A stretch of 64,000 nt of DNA, from contig NZ_QQWG01000001.1 in the NCBI RefSeq assembly GCF_003863355.1, forward strand, positions 310,001-374,000, written 5' to 3'. Source of the stretch: Ancylomarina euxina. GTDB lineage: Bacteria; Bacteroidota; Bacteroidia; Bacteroidales; Marinifilaceae. This document shows, in pieces, positions 18,562 through 27,320 of the stretch (within the stretch, counting starts at the first letter, position 1; each line of letters opens with the position of its first letter). The position numbers were made by a program, and so were the translations under genes. The notes under the pieces are model-generated. The model searched no databases. It had not been told where the DNA came from and was given only the letters and a program-made list of their open reading frames with translations.

Positions 18562-18683
18562 ATGCCTTATTGTTAGTTATTCTGAGAATAATAAAGGAGG
18601 TTAATCTCTGTTAAAAAATGTAATAAGCTGGGAATCTCTACTTTTCAAATGATATCTTTATGTACCACTAAATAAAACTAGCT

Positions 18684-19550
18684 TTGAAAACATTTTATAT
18701 TTTCCTCATATCACTTTGTAGTTTTGTCCTATTTCCTCTTATTTCTGAAGCACAAGAATCAGAAGAAGTTGAAAGTTTCATCCTCTCTGGAAAGGTGGTA
18801 GATGCGTCTACACTGGAAGGAATTCCTTTTTCACATATTAAGCTTGACGATACTTATTGGGGGGTTATTTGTGATAGTCTTGGTTTCTTTAAAGTTACCG
18901 TAAAGCCCAATCAAAATCTAAAGGTATCTTCTTTGGGATTTGCTGAAAAAATCACTCCAGTTACAAGCGAAGTTACCGATGGATCAGCTTTTCAAGAAGT
19001 GTCTCTGGAAAGAGTGAGTTTTATGCTAGAGGAAGTTGATATCTACTCATTAGGGACTTGGGGGCAGTTTAAGGAAAATTTCGTAAAAATGGAGTTGCCA
19101 AATGAAGAGAATATTGCAGCTAATTTTGATTATGGAAATTTGAGAGCTATATATGGCACTAAAGAGGCTCCAATCCCGGGAATGTTAAAAGGTTTTGGTG
19201 TTGGAGGTGGAATTGGTTTTAATGGAAAAAGTAGAGATAATAAATCCAGAGAGCACGTTGCTAAGTTAAAATCCAGAGAGTATAAAGTTGAGATTTTAAA
19301 GAATAAATTTAATAAGCAATTAGTTGAAGATATTACACAAGAGAAAGGGGCTAGACTTGAAGCTCTTATGGTGTATATTACAGAAAGAGAACATTTCACC
19401 TACCAAACTCGAGATATCTATATTCAACAAAGGATCAAAGCTCACTACGATACTTTTGTTCTGGAATATGTAGAGGGTGAATATAATTATGCTATGGGGG
19501 ATAGTACTAAAACACTTAAAAATCACCTACGTCCAGTTGATAAACATTAA
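18684..19550 (+). CDS. Secreted carboxypeptidase-regulatory-like (CarboxypepD_reg) domain protein
   Basis: A 288-aa exported protein starting at a TTG, chosen because it is followed at once by a signal peptide (KTFYIFLISLCSFVLFPLISEAQ). Residues about 32-108 (LSGKVVDASTLEGIPFSHIKLDDTYWGVICDSLGFF) form a transthyretin-like carboxypeptidase regulatory domain, common in TonB-dependent receptors and other Bacteroidota surface proteins. The rest has no domain that I recognise and is rich in charged residues. Its last 4 bp overlap the end of the convergent cardiolipin synthase gene. Function is unknown. Confidence 0.8.
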   Translation: MKTFYIFLISLCSFVLFPLISEAQESEEVESFILSGKVVDASTLEGIPFSHIKLDDTYWGVICDSLGFFKVTVKPNQNLKVSSLGFAEKITPVTSEVTDGSAFQEVSLERVSFMLEEVDIYSLGTWGQFKENFVKMELPNEENIAANFDYGNLRAIYGTKEAPIPGMLKGFGVGGGIGFNGKSRDNKSREHVAKLKSREYKVEILKNKFNKQLVEDITQEKGARLEALMVYITEREHFTYQTRDIYIQQRIKAHYDTFVLEYVEGEYNYAMGDSTKTLKNHLRPVDKH

Positions 19551-21013
19551 AGTAAGGGAGCGAAGATTCTAGCCATAGATTCTTTCAGTTTTTGGGCTTT
19601 TGAGCGCTTTTGCCAAGATATTAAATCTATTTGATCACTTTGTTCAAGGTCTTCTAAGAAACGTGTCCTAAGCTCAAGGGTGATGTTTTCATCGTAAACA
19701 AGGGCATTCACTTCAAAGTTCTGTTCGAAACTTCTGATATCCATATTTGCAGTTCCAACCGTAGAGATAATACCATCTACCATCATTATTTTACTATGAT
19801 TGAAACCAGCTTTGTAGAAAAAGATTTTCACACCTGCTTCCAATAATTCTTCTATGTACGATAGAGTGCCGTAAAAAGTCATTGTAGAGTCTGATTTTTT
19901 CGGTATTAAAACTCTAACGTCGACACCACTCATAGCTGCTGTTTTTAGTGCCATTAGGATACTTTCGTTGGGCATGAAGTATGGCGAAGATATATACACA
20001 TTTTGTTTAGCAGAGGCAATCGCCGAGAAATAGGATTGTAAAATACTTGCCCAGTCGGAGTCTGCTCCTGAAGAAACGATTTGTATCAGACAGAGTTCAT
20101 TCACCTTGAAATTGGGACGGTATTTCTCATCTAGAAGGACTTCCTGACGGACAAAATACCAGTCGATAAGAAAGACAATCTGCAAACTACTGGCCGCTTC
20201 ACCTACGATTTTCAAATGGGTGTCTCGCCAAATACCGATACCTGGAATCCCATATTTATAGCGATCAGCAAAGTTCAAACCCCCTACAAATGCTGTCTTC
20301 CCATCGATTACGATAATTTTTCTATGATTACGATAATTAATTCGACTAGTTAAAATGGGGAACCGAACTGGTAAAAAAGCATGAATCTTAATTCCAGCTT
20401 CACGCAAGCTATTAATATATTCCTGGCTAAGTTTCCAACTGCCAACAGCATCATAAATAATTCTAATTTCAACACCCGCTCTTGCACGTTCCAAAAGGAT
20501 TTCTCGTAGTTCACTTGCTAGTTCGCTATCTTCAATGATGTAGTACTCCAGGTGGATATGTTCCCTGGCTTTACGAAGAGACCTGTATATTTCAGTAAAG
20601 GTTTCTTCGCCATCATTAAGAATATTAACTTTATTATGCCCGGTAAGTAGTGCTTTAGAGTTGTTTAGCAGTAGTGTCATCACATTCTTTTTCTCATGAA
20701 TGCGTTCATTTTTCAGGTATTCATTTATCTCAAGTTTTCCCTTCTGATCCTGACTTAAGGTTTGTAACCATTTAAGGTCACCAAGCTCTTTTAGGTTAAA
20801 CATCTTTTGTTTTCGATAGCTTTGTCCGAATACCAAATAAGACACTAAACCAATTATAGGTACAAGAATAAGAACTAGAATCCAAGAGATTGTTTTTTGT
20901 GGACTTCGGTTTTCTAGAATGACAACAATAAGCGTAAAAACGATTGTTAGGGTATAAATTATACCTATCAATCCGAAAAGGTAAAGCCATATGTCATTCC
21001 AATTGAAAATCAT
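19547..21013 (-). CDS. cls: Cardiolipin synthase
   Basis: A 488-aa phospholipase D-superfamily enzyme that makes cardiolipin from phosphatidylglycerol in the inner membrane. Two N-terminal membrane segments (about 8-33 and 42-63) with the PLDNTD-like stretch SPQKTISWILVLILVPIIGLVSYLVFG precede two catalytic HxK motifs: His230-Lys232 in NHRKIIVIDG and His406-Lys408 in NHSKIMMVDG. Length and order match bacterial Cls. The gene is convergent with the preceding one (4-bp overlap) and divergent from prmC (76 bp). Confidence 0.94.
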   Translation of the reverse strand: MIFNWNDIWLYLFGLIGIIYTLTIVFTLIVVILENRSPQKTISWILVLILVPIIGLVSYLVFGQSYRKQKMFNLKELGDLKWLQTLSQDQKGKLEINEYLKNERIHEKKNVMTLLLNNSKALLTGHNKVNILNDGEETFTEIYRSLRKAREHIHLEYYIIEDSELASELREILLERARAGVEIRIIYDAVGSWKLSQEYINSLREAGIKIHAFLPVRFPILTSRINYRNHRKIIVIDGKTAFVGGLNFADRYKYGIPGIGIWRDTHLKIVGEAASSLQIVFLIDWYFVRQEVLLDEKYRPNFKVNELCLIQIVSSGADSDWASILQSYFSAIASAKQNVYISSPYFMPNESILMALKTAAMSGVDVRVLIPKKSDSTMTFYGTLSYIEELLEAGVKIFFYKAGFNHSKIMMVDGIISTVGTANMDIRSFEQNFEVNALVYDENITLELRTRFLEDLEQSDQIDLISWQKRSKAQKLKESMARIFAPLL

Positions 21014-21064
21014 AAGTTTTTTAAGGCTATATTTTATTAACTAAATGCATAGTGAGAAGATTTG

Positions 21065-21072
21065 TATATTTG
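21065..21072 (+). promoter_or_regulatory. Putative -7 element for prmC
   Basis: TATATTTG fits TAnnTTTG and lies 18 bp before the prmC ATG, giving a very short leader. No clear -33 element. Confidence 0.45.
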
Positions 21073-21089
21073 CTTAAAATTCCAATAAA

Positions 21090-21950
21090 ATGAATTCAGA
21101 TCATACCATAAAATCAATTCAAGATCTTTTTAAAGAGGAGCTTAAAGCTGTTTTTCCTCAAAGAGAAATTGAAAGTGTTACTTATATTCTTCTCGAACAC
21201 CTACTAAATTACTCAAAAATTGAGATTCATTTGAATAAGAATGAAAAAATTGAACAAAATATTTTAGATGAGATTTGTAAGGCTTTGGGAGCTTTGAAAA
21301 AGTCTGTACCTATTCAGTATGTGATTGGTGAGACAGAATTCTACGATCTAACTTTTAAAGTGAATGAACATACCTTGATTCCAAGACAAGAAACAGAGGA
21401 GTTGGTTCATGCCATTATTAATGAGAACAGAATTATAAGTCCTAAGATTCTTGATATAGGAACGGGTAGTGGTTGCATTCCTATTGTTTTAGCTCATAAT
21501 ATTACAGGTGCGAATATTAGTTCTGTGGATGTTTCTGAGGGAGCGATCGCGACCGCAAAGGCAAATGCACAGTTAAATCAAGTTAAAGTTGATTTTTATC
21601 ATCGCGATTTTTTAAAGTGGGAAGAGTTTTCCTGGGATAAGGATTTTGATATTATAGTGAGCAATCCACCTTATGTGAAAGAATCAGAAAAAGAACTCAT
21701 GGCAGATAATGTCCTTTCTTACGAACCGCATACTGCTCTTTTTGTAGATGATAATGATCCCCTTATTTTCTATAGACGGATAGCCGAATTTGCAAAAAAT
21801 CATTTAAAAAAAGGAGGTAAACTTTATTTTGAAATTAATGAAGCATTAGGTCAGGAAATGATTGAATTACAGGAGTCTCTTGGTTTCTCTTCAGTTCGAT
21901 TAATGAAAGATTTAAATGGCAGAGACCGAATGACTTCTGCAGAATTGTAA
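21090..21950 (+). CDS. prmC: Peptide chain release factor N5-glutamine methyltransferase PrmC
   Basis: A 286-aa methyltransferase that modifies the GGQ glutamine of release factors. Seen: an N-terminal helical domain, PIQYVIGETEFYDLTF and LIPRQETEEL (the substrate-recognition segment), the SAM-binding loop DIGTGSGCIP (122-131) and the catalytic NPPY (192-195). The gene stands at the head of a prmC-recX pair, a common order in Bacteroidota. Confidence 0.95.
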   Translation: MNSDHTIKSIQDLFKEELKAVFPQREIESVTYILLEHLLNYSKIEIHLNKNEKIEQNILDEICKALGALKKSVPIQYVIGETEFYDLTFKVNEHTLIPRQETEELVHAIINENRIISPKILDIGTGSGCIPIVLAHNITGANISSVDVSEGAIATAKANAQLNQVKVDFYHRDFLKWEEFSWDKDFDIIVSNPPYVKESEKELMADNVLSYEPHTALFVDDNDPLIFYRRIAEFAKNHLKKGGKLYFEINEALGQEMIELQESLGFSSVRLMKDLNGRDRMTSAEL

Positions 21951-21988
21951 TATTTAAGTAAGTCTAAAATACTAAATAGTTCTTGACA

Positions 21989-22480
21989 ATGTATCCAGAA
22001 GATAAAAAAGCCAAAGAAATTAGTTATTCTTCAGCACTTTCAAAGATGCAATTCATTTGTAGTCGACAGGAAAAATGTTGCTCAGATATCAGAAAAAAGC
22101 TTGATAACTGGAATCTGTCTTACGATGATAAAGATAAGATTATTCAATCTTTGATAGATGATAAGTTTCTTGATGAGAGGCGTTATACGGGTTTTTATGT
22201 ACGTGATAAATATAAGTTTAATAAATGGGGACGTATAAAAATCTCGCATCATCTAAAGCAAAAGCAAATTCCTGAACACATTATCATGGAAGCTTTGGAT
22301 AGTATATCGGAGGATAATTATGAAGAGAATCTGGAAGATATACTGACTTCAAAAATGAGAAGTACTCGCGAAGAAGATCTATATAAACTTAAGGCCAAAC
22401 TTTATCGTTTTGCGCAATCAAGAGGCTTTGAGTCGAATTTGATTTTAAGATATATCGAAAAATTAGTACATAAAGATTAA
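21989..22480 (+). CDS. recX: Regulatory protein RecX
   Basis: A 163-aa protein rich in alpha helices with the RecX pattern: SRQEKCCSDIRKKLDNW, IQSLIDDKFLDERRYTGFYVRDKYKFNKWGRIKISHHLKQKQIPEHII and a third repeat ending FAQSRGFESNLILRYIEKL. RecX binds RecA filaments and inhibits or tunes recombination. The ATG at 21989 is preferred over a TTG two codons upstream. It follows prmC by 38 bp. Length is close to the family average. Confidence 0.9.
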   Translation: MYPEDKKAKEISYSSALSKMQFICSRQEKCCSDIRKKLDNWNLSYDDKDKIIQSLIDDKFLDERRYTGFYVRDKYKFNKWGRIKISHHLKQKQIPEHIIMEALDSISEDNYEENLEDILTSKMRSTREEDLYKLKAKLYRFAQSRGFESNLILRYIEKLVHKD

Positions 22481-22552
22481 TAATCGTTCAACCAGTTACA
22501 TGTTTCTTGTTAAGAATCTTTACCTTTAAATTTCATCCAAATAAGAATATAT

Positions 22553-23944
22553 ATGATTAAACTTTTACGCCAGCTTTTTTGTCTATCTCTAATCATACTC
22601 GTTTTCTCAAGTACAAGTTATGCAGGTCGTCGTCCTCCAAAGTGGGTTAAGAATCGACCAATTTCTTCGGAGTATTATATTGGTGTATCCGTTGTTAGTA
22701 AAGATGTAGATAATTATATGCAGTTAGCTAAAAATAAAGCTTTGCAAGATTTAGCATCTCAAATTTCTATCAATATTTCATCAAATTCGGTATTACATCA
22801 GTTTGAAGACAACACGAGTTTCAAAGAAGAATTTGAGTCTCAGGTTAAAACATCTTTGGTTCAGGAATTAGAAGCCTATGAATTTGTTGCTTCTTGGAAC
22901 AACAAAAGAGGGAATGAATATTGGGAATATTATCGTTTATCGAAAGAACAATATGCTTTATTGCAGCGGCTGAAATTGAATAAGGCTAAGAAACTAGCTC
23001 AGAATTATTTTGAAGAAGCTACGAGATACGAGGATAAGTTGGATATGATTCAGGCATTAAGTTATTACGCAAAGTCAATACAAGCCTTAAAGAAGCATCT
23101 GGATCAAGATTTATCGGTGATGACGTTTGATGGCTCGATAAATTTAGGGACCGAAATTTATAAACGAATTCAGAATATCTACACAAGAACTCAACTTGTA
23201 CCGGTAAATAAAAATATCAAAATTGAAATCTCTACTTCAGTAAAAGATCCATTCTTAGTAAAAGCCAGCTGGACATCTGCGGAGGGGGAGAAAGAGCTTG
23301 TGAACCTACCTCTTAGTTTCGATTTTGTAAGTGGTGGTGGCTTGTTGAATAAGCAGGCCAATACCGATGAGTTTGGTTATGCTTCGTCTCAGTTGATTCG
23401 TGTGACATCCAAAGAGAAACTTCAGAAAGTTAAGGCTGCTTTGGATCTGTCCACCATATTGAATCAGAATGATGAAGATTATGAGCTTTATAAAATTTTT
23501 CTAACTCCTGAATTAGCTCCTAAATGCACAATTATTCTAAATGTAGAACGCTTGAAAGCTTATATGCTTTTTAGTGAGAAAATATTTGGTATAGATTCTA
23601 AACGATCTATTCTTAAAAATGCGATTAAAAAAGAATTGTCTGAGAATTTCTTCTCGTTTACAGAAGATAAAGACAGTGCTAATGTAATTTTAGATGTGAA
23701 AACCAATGTTACCAAAGGGGAAATAAAAGAAGGTCGTAATTATAAGGTTCACATTGTTTATCTGGATTGTTTTTTCTCGCTGACAGATATGAAATCGGGA
23801 TTTGAAATTTTCAATGATGCGATTTATGAAGTGAAAGGGATGAAGCCTGTGAGTTATAATTATGCTGTTAAAGAAGCCTACGAACAAGCTGTAGAGGAAA
23901 TTCACAATACTATTGTTCCTAAATTGAATCAACTTGATCTTTAA
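22553..23944 (+). CDS. LPP20-family exported protein
   Basis: A 463-aa protein with a signal peptide (MIKLLRQLFCLSLIILVFSSTSYAG) and then RRPPKWVKNRP-SSEYYIGVSVVSK, typical of the LPP20 family; the helix KNKALQDLASQISINISS is the conserved core. The first 135 residues carry the LPP20 part; residues about 145-190 look like a tetratricopeptide-like helical pair; the C-terminal half is beta-rich and of unknown fold. No lipobox cysteine is visible, so it is probably periplasmic rather than a lipoprotein. A second LPP20-like gene follows after 99 bp. Function is unknown; related proteins occur at the outer membrane. Confidence 0.78.
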   Translation: MIKLLRQLFCLSLIILVFSSTSYAGRRPPKWVKNRPISSEYYIGVSVVSKDVDNYMQLAKNKALQDLASQISINISSNSVLHQFEDNTSFKEEFESQVKTSLVQELEAYEFVASWNNKRGNEYWEYYRLSKEQYALLQRLKLNKAKKLAQNYFEEATRYEDKLDMIQALSYYAKSIQALKKHLDQDLSVMTFDGSINLGTEIYKRIQNIYTRTQLVPVNKNIKIEISTSVKDPFLVKASWTSAEGEKELVNLPLSFDFVSGGGLLNKQANTDEFGYASSQLIRVTSKEKLQKVKAALDLSTILNQNDEDYELYKIFLTPELAPKCTIILNVERLKAYMLFSEKIFGIDSKRSILKNAIKKELSENFFSFTEDKDSANVILDVKTNVTKGEIKEGRNYKVHIVYLDCFFSLTDMKSGFEIFNDAIYEVKGMKPVSYNYAVKEAYEQAVEEIHNTIVPKLNQLDL

Positions 23945-24043
23945 TCGAGATCGAAATATAATAATGAATCAGAATAGTAAAATCATTCAGTTTTAAACCG
24001 ATACACAGATTGTATTTTAATACTGAAGTATAAATTGAAATCT

Positions 24044-24643
24044 ATGAAAGCGAAAAATTTGAAACAAGTTTTTATCCTAGGATTAGGAATAATAATGACT
24101 GCAGGATTAAGTTCATGTGGTTCTAGTGAAAAGGTTGTATCTGCAAAGTCGCAGGGAGAAGAATTAATTGAAGTATACTGCACTGGTCCTGATTACCAAA
24201 GTGACAAGAAGAACTTCAGAGCTTCTGCTATTGGAGAGAGTTTAGACCAAATGGTTTCTAAGAAAAAAGCGGGAACTAATGCTCGTGCTGAGCTAGCTAC
24301 TTTGGTCGCATCTACAATTAAAGGAACGATTGACAACTACATTAATTCTACCGAATTGAATAATGTTGAGCAAGTAGAGGAGCGTTTTGAAGGACTAACT
24401 CGTGAAGTTATCAATCAGCAATTGAATAATATTAAAGTAATCTGTGAGAAGCAAACTCGTACAGCTCAGAATAAATACAAGACTTATATTGCTATTGAAA
24501 TGAGTGGTGAAGATTTAGAAAAAGCAATCGAGCAAAAATTATCTCAGGATGAGAAGTTGAAAGTTGATTACGATTACAATAAGTTTAAAGAGACTTATGA
24601 AGCTGAAATGCAGAAATTAGAAAGTAAGCAAAGAGGATTTTAA
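24044..24643 (+). CDS. LPP20-like lipoprotein
   Basis: A 199-aa lipoprotein from the ATG at 24044 (a TTG three codons upstream is also in frame). A hydrophobic leader ends in the lipobox LSSC, followed by GSSEKV. The middle reads DKKNFRASAIGESLDQMVSKKKAGTNARAELATLVASTIKGTIDNY, the repeated helix pattern of LPP20-type proteins. It resembles the N-terminal part of the preceding gene product, so the two may be partners or an old duplication. A strong bidirectional terminator follows. Function unknown. Confidence 0.78.
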   Translation: MKAKNLKQVFILGLGIIMTAGLSSCGSSEKVVSAKSQGEELIEVYCTGPDYQSDKKNFRASAIGESLDQMVSKKKAGTNARAELATLVASTIKGTIDNYINSTELNNVEQVEERFEGLTREVINQQLNNIKVICEKQTRTAQNKYKTYIAIEMSGEDLEKAIEQKLSQDEKLKVDYDYNKFKETYEAEMQKLESKQRGF

Positions 24644-24664
24644 TCTCGGGCTTTTCAATAACAC

Positions 24665-24704
24665 AAAAACAGCGCTTATCCTCATGGGTAAGCGCTGTTT
24701 TTTT
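24665..24704. terminator. Bidirectional terminator between the LPP20-like and YidE-like genes
   Basis: A near-perfect stem (AACAGCGCTTA with TAAGCGCTGTT) with an A tract on one side and a T tract on the other serves both convergent genes. Confidence 0.9.
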
Positions 24705-24718
24705 ATATCCAGTATACT

Positions 24719-26305
24719 TTAAATCATACTAATAAGTTGCACACAGATGATTAAAAATACCATCGCAATAGGATAAACAGTTGCGTATGCAATAGCTTGC
24801 GCATTCGAGTCTGTCATGCCATCAACAGCAGCTAAGCCTGGCGTGCTGGTCATGCTTCCTGTGAGCGCACCTAAAAGGTTGAGGAGATTCATTTTTAACC
24901 AATAGTGACCGATGAGTGTCGTTATGAGCATTGGAATAAGCGTGATAACAATACCAATTCCGAAAAGGAGCATTCCTGACTCTTGAAAGGTTTCTACGAG
25001 CTTAGAGCCTGCGCTAGTACCTACTACAGATAGAAACATGAGTAAACCTAATTGGCGAAGTAATTGATTGGCTGTGCCAGACATTGTCCATAGAATGGGG
25101 CCTGTCTTTCCAATTCGACTAAGGATGAGAGCAACCATTAAAACACCGCCTGTTAATCCTAGTGAGAATGTAAAATTATCAGAAAATGAGATTTTAAGTT
25201 TTCCTACTAATACCCCTAAGACAATACCAGTTGCGATTGGGAAGAAGTCTGTGTCAGATAATTTCTTTAGGTCATTACCAAACAGATGACGAACATTATT
25301 GATATTTCCTGTTCCGCAAGCCACAATTAATTTGTCCCCAAATTTAATGACTGACTTAGAACTTGGAGCAATATCAATTCCAGCTCTTCTGATTCTTGTA
25401 ATTCTGGCATTGTAATTCGAAAGAACATTTAGTTGTCCAATGGTTTTATTCACCACTTCTTTATTGGTAACTAATATGGTTTCAACAACGTAATCAATAC
25501 TTAATGGGATTTTTTCCTGAGTCTCTTCACCAATTAAAATTTTAGCTTTTTCAAGAGCTTGATCAGTTCCAATAAGTTTAATAATATCATTCTTATGGAG
25601 AATTGTATTTGGGCTAGGTACAATTGTTTTACCCTCATGCATAATACGGGTGATATTTGCTTGAGTCATGGCACGAACTTTTAGTTCTCTTATGCTTTTT
25701 CCAACAATCTTTTCATTTTCAACAACAAAATTTCTATTGAATAATTCAGGATGTTTCTTTAGATCTTCGTCTTCTAATTGTTTTGCTTCAGCATTAATGT
25801 CAACGCCAACTAGTTTTGGGTACAAGCGAACGAAAAGAATAACACCAATAACTCCAAAAGGATAAGCAATACCATAACCAATTGATGAAAGGGTAGAGCC
25901 AGTACTTTCAATAGCGGCAGCAAGACCTGGCGTACTCGTTAATGATCCAGTTAGTAAGCCTACCGCAATATTTAGATCGACATTAAAGGCAAAAGCCAGA
26001 CCTATAGTTATCAAGGAAGCACTAGAGATGAGTACAAAAGCTAAGATAATAAGCTGACGACCATTCTTTTGAAATGATTCAAAAAAACCGGGTCCAGCTT
26101 GAATTCCAATGGTGAAAATAAATAAAGTAAGCCCAATTTTCTGGATATCGACAGGAATGCTAACACCGAAGTGTCCAAAAACCAGAGCGACAAAAATAAC
26201 GGCTGAAACATCAAGAGAGATGCCTTTAATTTTAATGTTGCCAATAACGAAACCTATTGCTACTATAAGAAATAGGACGAAATAACTTGACGATAATAGA
26301 TCCAT
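24719..26305 (-). CDS. YidE/AspT-type transporter with two RCK-C (TrkA-C) domains
   Basis: A 528-aa membrane protein made of two similar hydrophobic halves (about 1-165 and 355-528) around a cytoplasmic core. Each half carries the duplicated motif LxGSLTSTPGLAAA / LTGSMTSTPGLAAV, diagnostic of the aspartate:alanine exchanger superfamily. The core has two TrkA-C/RCK-C domains (about 185-270 and 275-345; GKSIRELKVR..., NKTIGQLNVL...) that probably bind a regulatory ligand. The substrate is unknown. The gene stands alone and ends at a bidirectional terminator. Confidence 0.88.
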   Translation of the reverse strand: MDLLSSSYFVLFLIVAIGFVIGNIKIKGISLDVSAVIFVALVFGHFGVSIPVDIQKIGLTLFIFTIGIQAGPGFFESFQKNGRQLIILAFVLISSASLITIGLAFAFNVDLNIAVGLLTGSLTSTPGLAAAIESTGSTLSSIGYGIAYPFGVIGVILFVRLYPKLVGVDINAEAKQLEDEDLKKHPELFNRNFVVENEKIVGKSIRELKVRAMTQANITRIMHEGKTIVPSPNTILHKNDIIKLIGTDQALEKAKILIGEETQEKIPLSIDYVVETILVTNKEVVNKTIGQLNVLSNYNARITRIRRAGIDIAPSSKSVIKFGDKLIVACGTGNINNVRHLFGNDLKKLSDTDFFPIATGIVLGVLVGKLKISFSDNFTFSLGLTGGVLMVALILSRIGKTGPILWTMSGTANQLLRQLGLLMFLSVVGTSAGSKLVETFQESGMLLFGIGIVITLIPMLITTLIGHYWLKMNLLNLLGALTGSMTSTPGLAAVDGMTDSNAQAIAYATVYPIAMVFLIICVQLISMI

Positions 26306-26420
26306 GAGTAATGATAATATGATGTGATTTTAAGGCTGCAAAGTTATAATAGTTTTTTATAAATAAGAGAGGTAGGTCTGATTTGTATTTCTATTGTTGC
26401 GGGAACATATGTGCAGTAAA

Positions 26421-26457
26421 AAAAGAAAAAGCGACTTTCTGATTGAGAAAGTCGCTT
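26421..26457 (-). terminator. Rho-independent terminator after pepE
   Basis: A perfect 12-bp stem (26429-26440 with 26446-26457, core GCGACTTTC) and 5-base loop; on the minus strand it runs into a T-rich tract. Confidence 0.88.
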
Positions 26458-26478
26458 GAAATATGATCTGACATTTTT

Positions 26479-27189
26479 CTATTTCATTAGGAAATTGAAA
26501 TCGTCAGCAGCTTTTAATTCGTAGGGTTCAACACCATTTCTAAAAATACGACATTCGCGATTTCCAATTAAACTAATCTTACCATCTTCAACCAAAAACA
26601 TAGTTGCTTCGCGTAAGCCAGCAACGTACATATCAGGATTGACAACCAAGAATTCATTAATTCTATCTTCACGAGTTTCGCCACCGTGACCTTCAGGGTT
26701 CTTGTCCAGATAATGAGGATTGATTTGGAATGGAATCAGGTTTAGGGCTTCGAATCCTAGTGGATCGATAATAGGCATATCGTTGGTTGTCTTAATGGTT
26801 GGACAAGTTAAGTTTGAGCCTGCACTCCAACCAATATAAGGTGTTTTACCATTAATAACCTTTTTGCGAATAGCATCTGTTAAGTTAAATTTATGAACCA
26901 TGTGTAATAGGTTCCAGGTACTACCTCCACCAACAACAATAGCTTCAGCTTCTTCAACTGCTTTAATTGGATCTTCGAAATGATGAATAGAAACAATATC
27001 GTGTCCTATTTCGTTAAATCGATGCTTTACTTTAGCTTCGTAGTCATCGAATGAAACAGTAACACCTGCATAAGGAATGAATAGTGCTTTTACTGGTTTC
27101 TCACCTAAAAAAGCTTTGATGTTATTTTTCGGGTAATCTAAATATTCTTCACCTGGATTGGTTGAGTTACTAATTAATAATAGTCTCAT
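26479..27189 (-). CDS. pepE: Dipeptidase E (alpha-aspartyl dipeptidase, family S51)
   Basis: A 236-aa cytoplasmic serine peptidase that cleaves dipeptides with N-terminal aspartate. The nucleophile elbow GWSAGSN gives Ser122, with Asp137 (TNDMP) and His159 (INPHY) at spacings that match the Ser-Asp-His set of E. coli PepE shifted by two. VVGGGSTWNLL (85-95) is the second family signature. Length is standard. The gene is monocistronic, between an upstream histidine kinase gene on the same strand and its own terminator. Confidence 0.94.
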   Translation of the reverse strand: MRLLLISNSTNPGEEYLDYPKNNIKAFLGEKPVKALFIPYAGVTVSFDDYEAKVKHRFNEIGHDIVSIHHFEDPIKAVEEAEAIVVGGGSTWNLLHMVHKFNLTDAIRKKVINGKTPYIGWSAGSNLTCPTIKTTNDMPIIDPLGFEALNLIPFQINPHYLDKNPEGHGGETREDRINEFLVVNPDMYVAGLREATMFLVEDGKISLIGNRECRIFRNGVEPYELKAADDFNFLMK

Positions 27190-27320
27190 TATCTTTAAAT
27201 TTAGTTTAAGTATTTCTGTTTAGAAAAAACATAGATCTCCAATTCATTAAGTAATCAAAACACTTTGAGATGCTTTAAAATATAAACCCATGAATAAGAA
27301 TTCGTGTTAAAAACCTAAAT

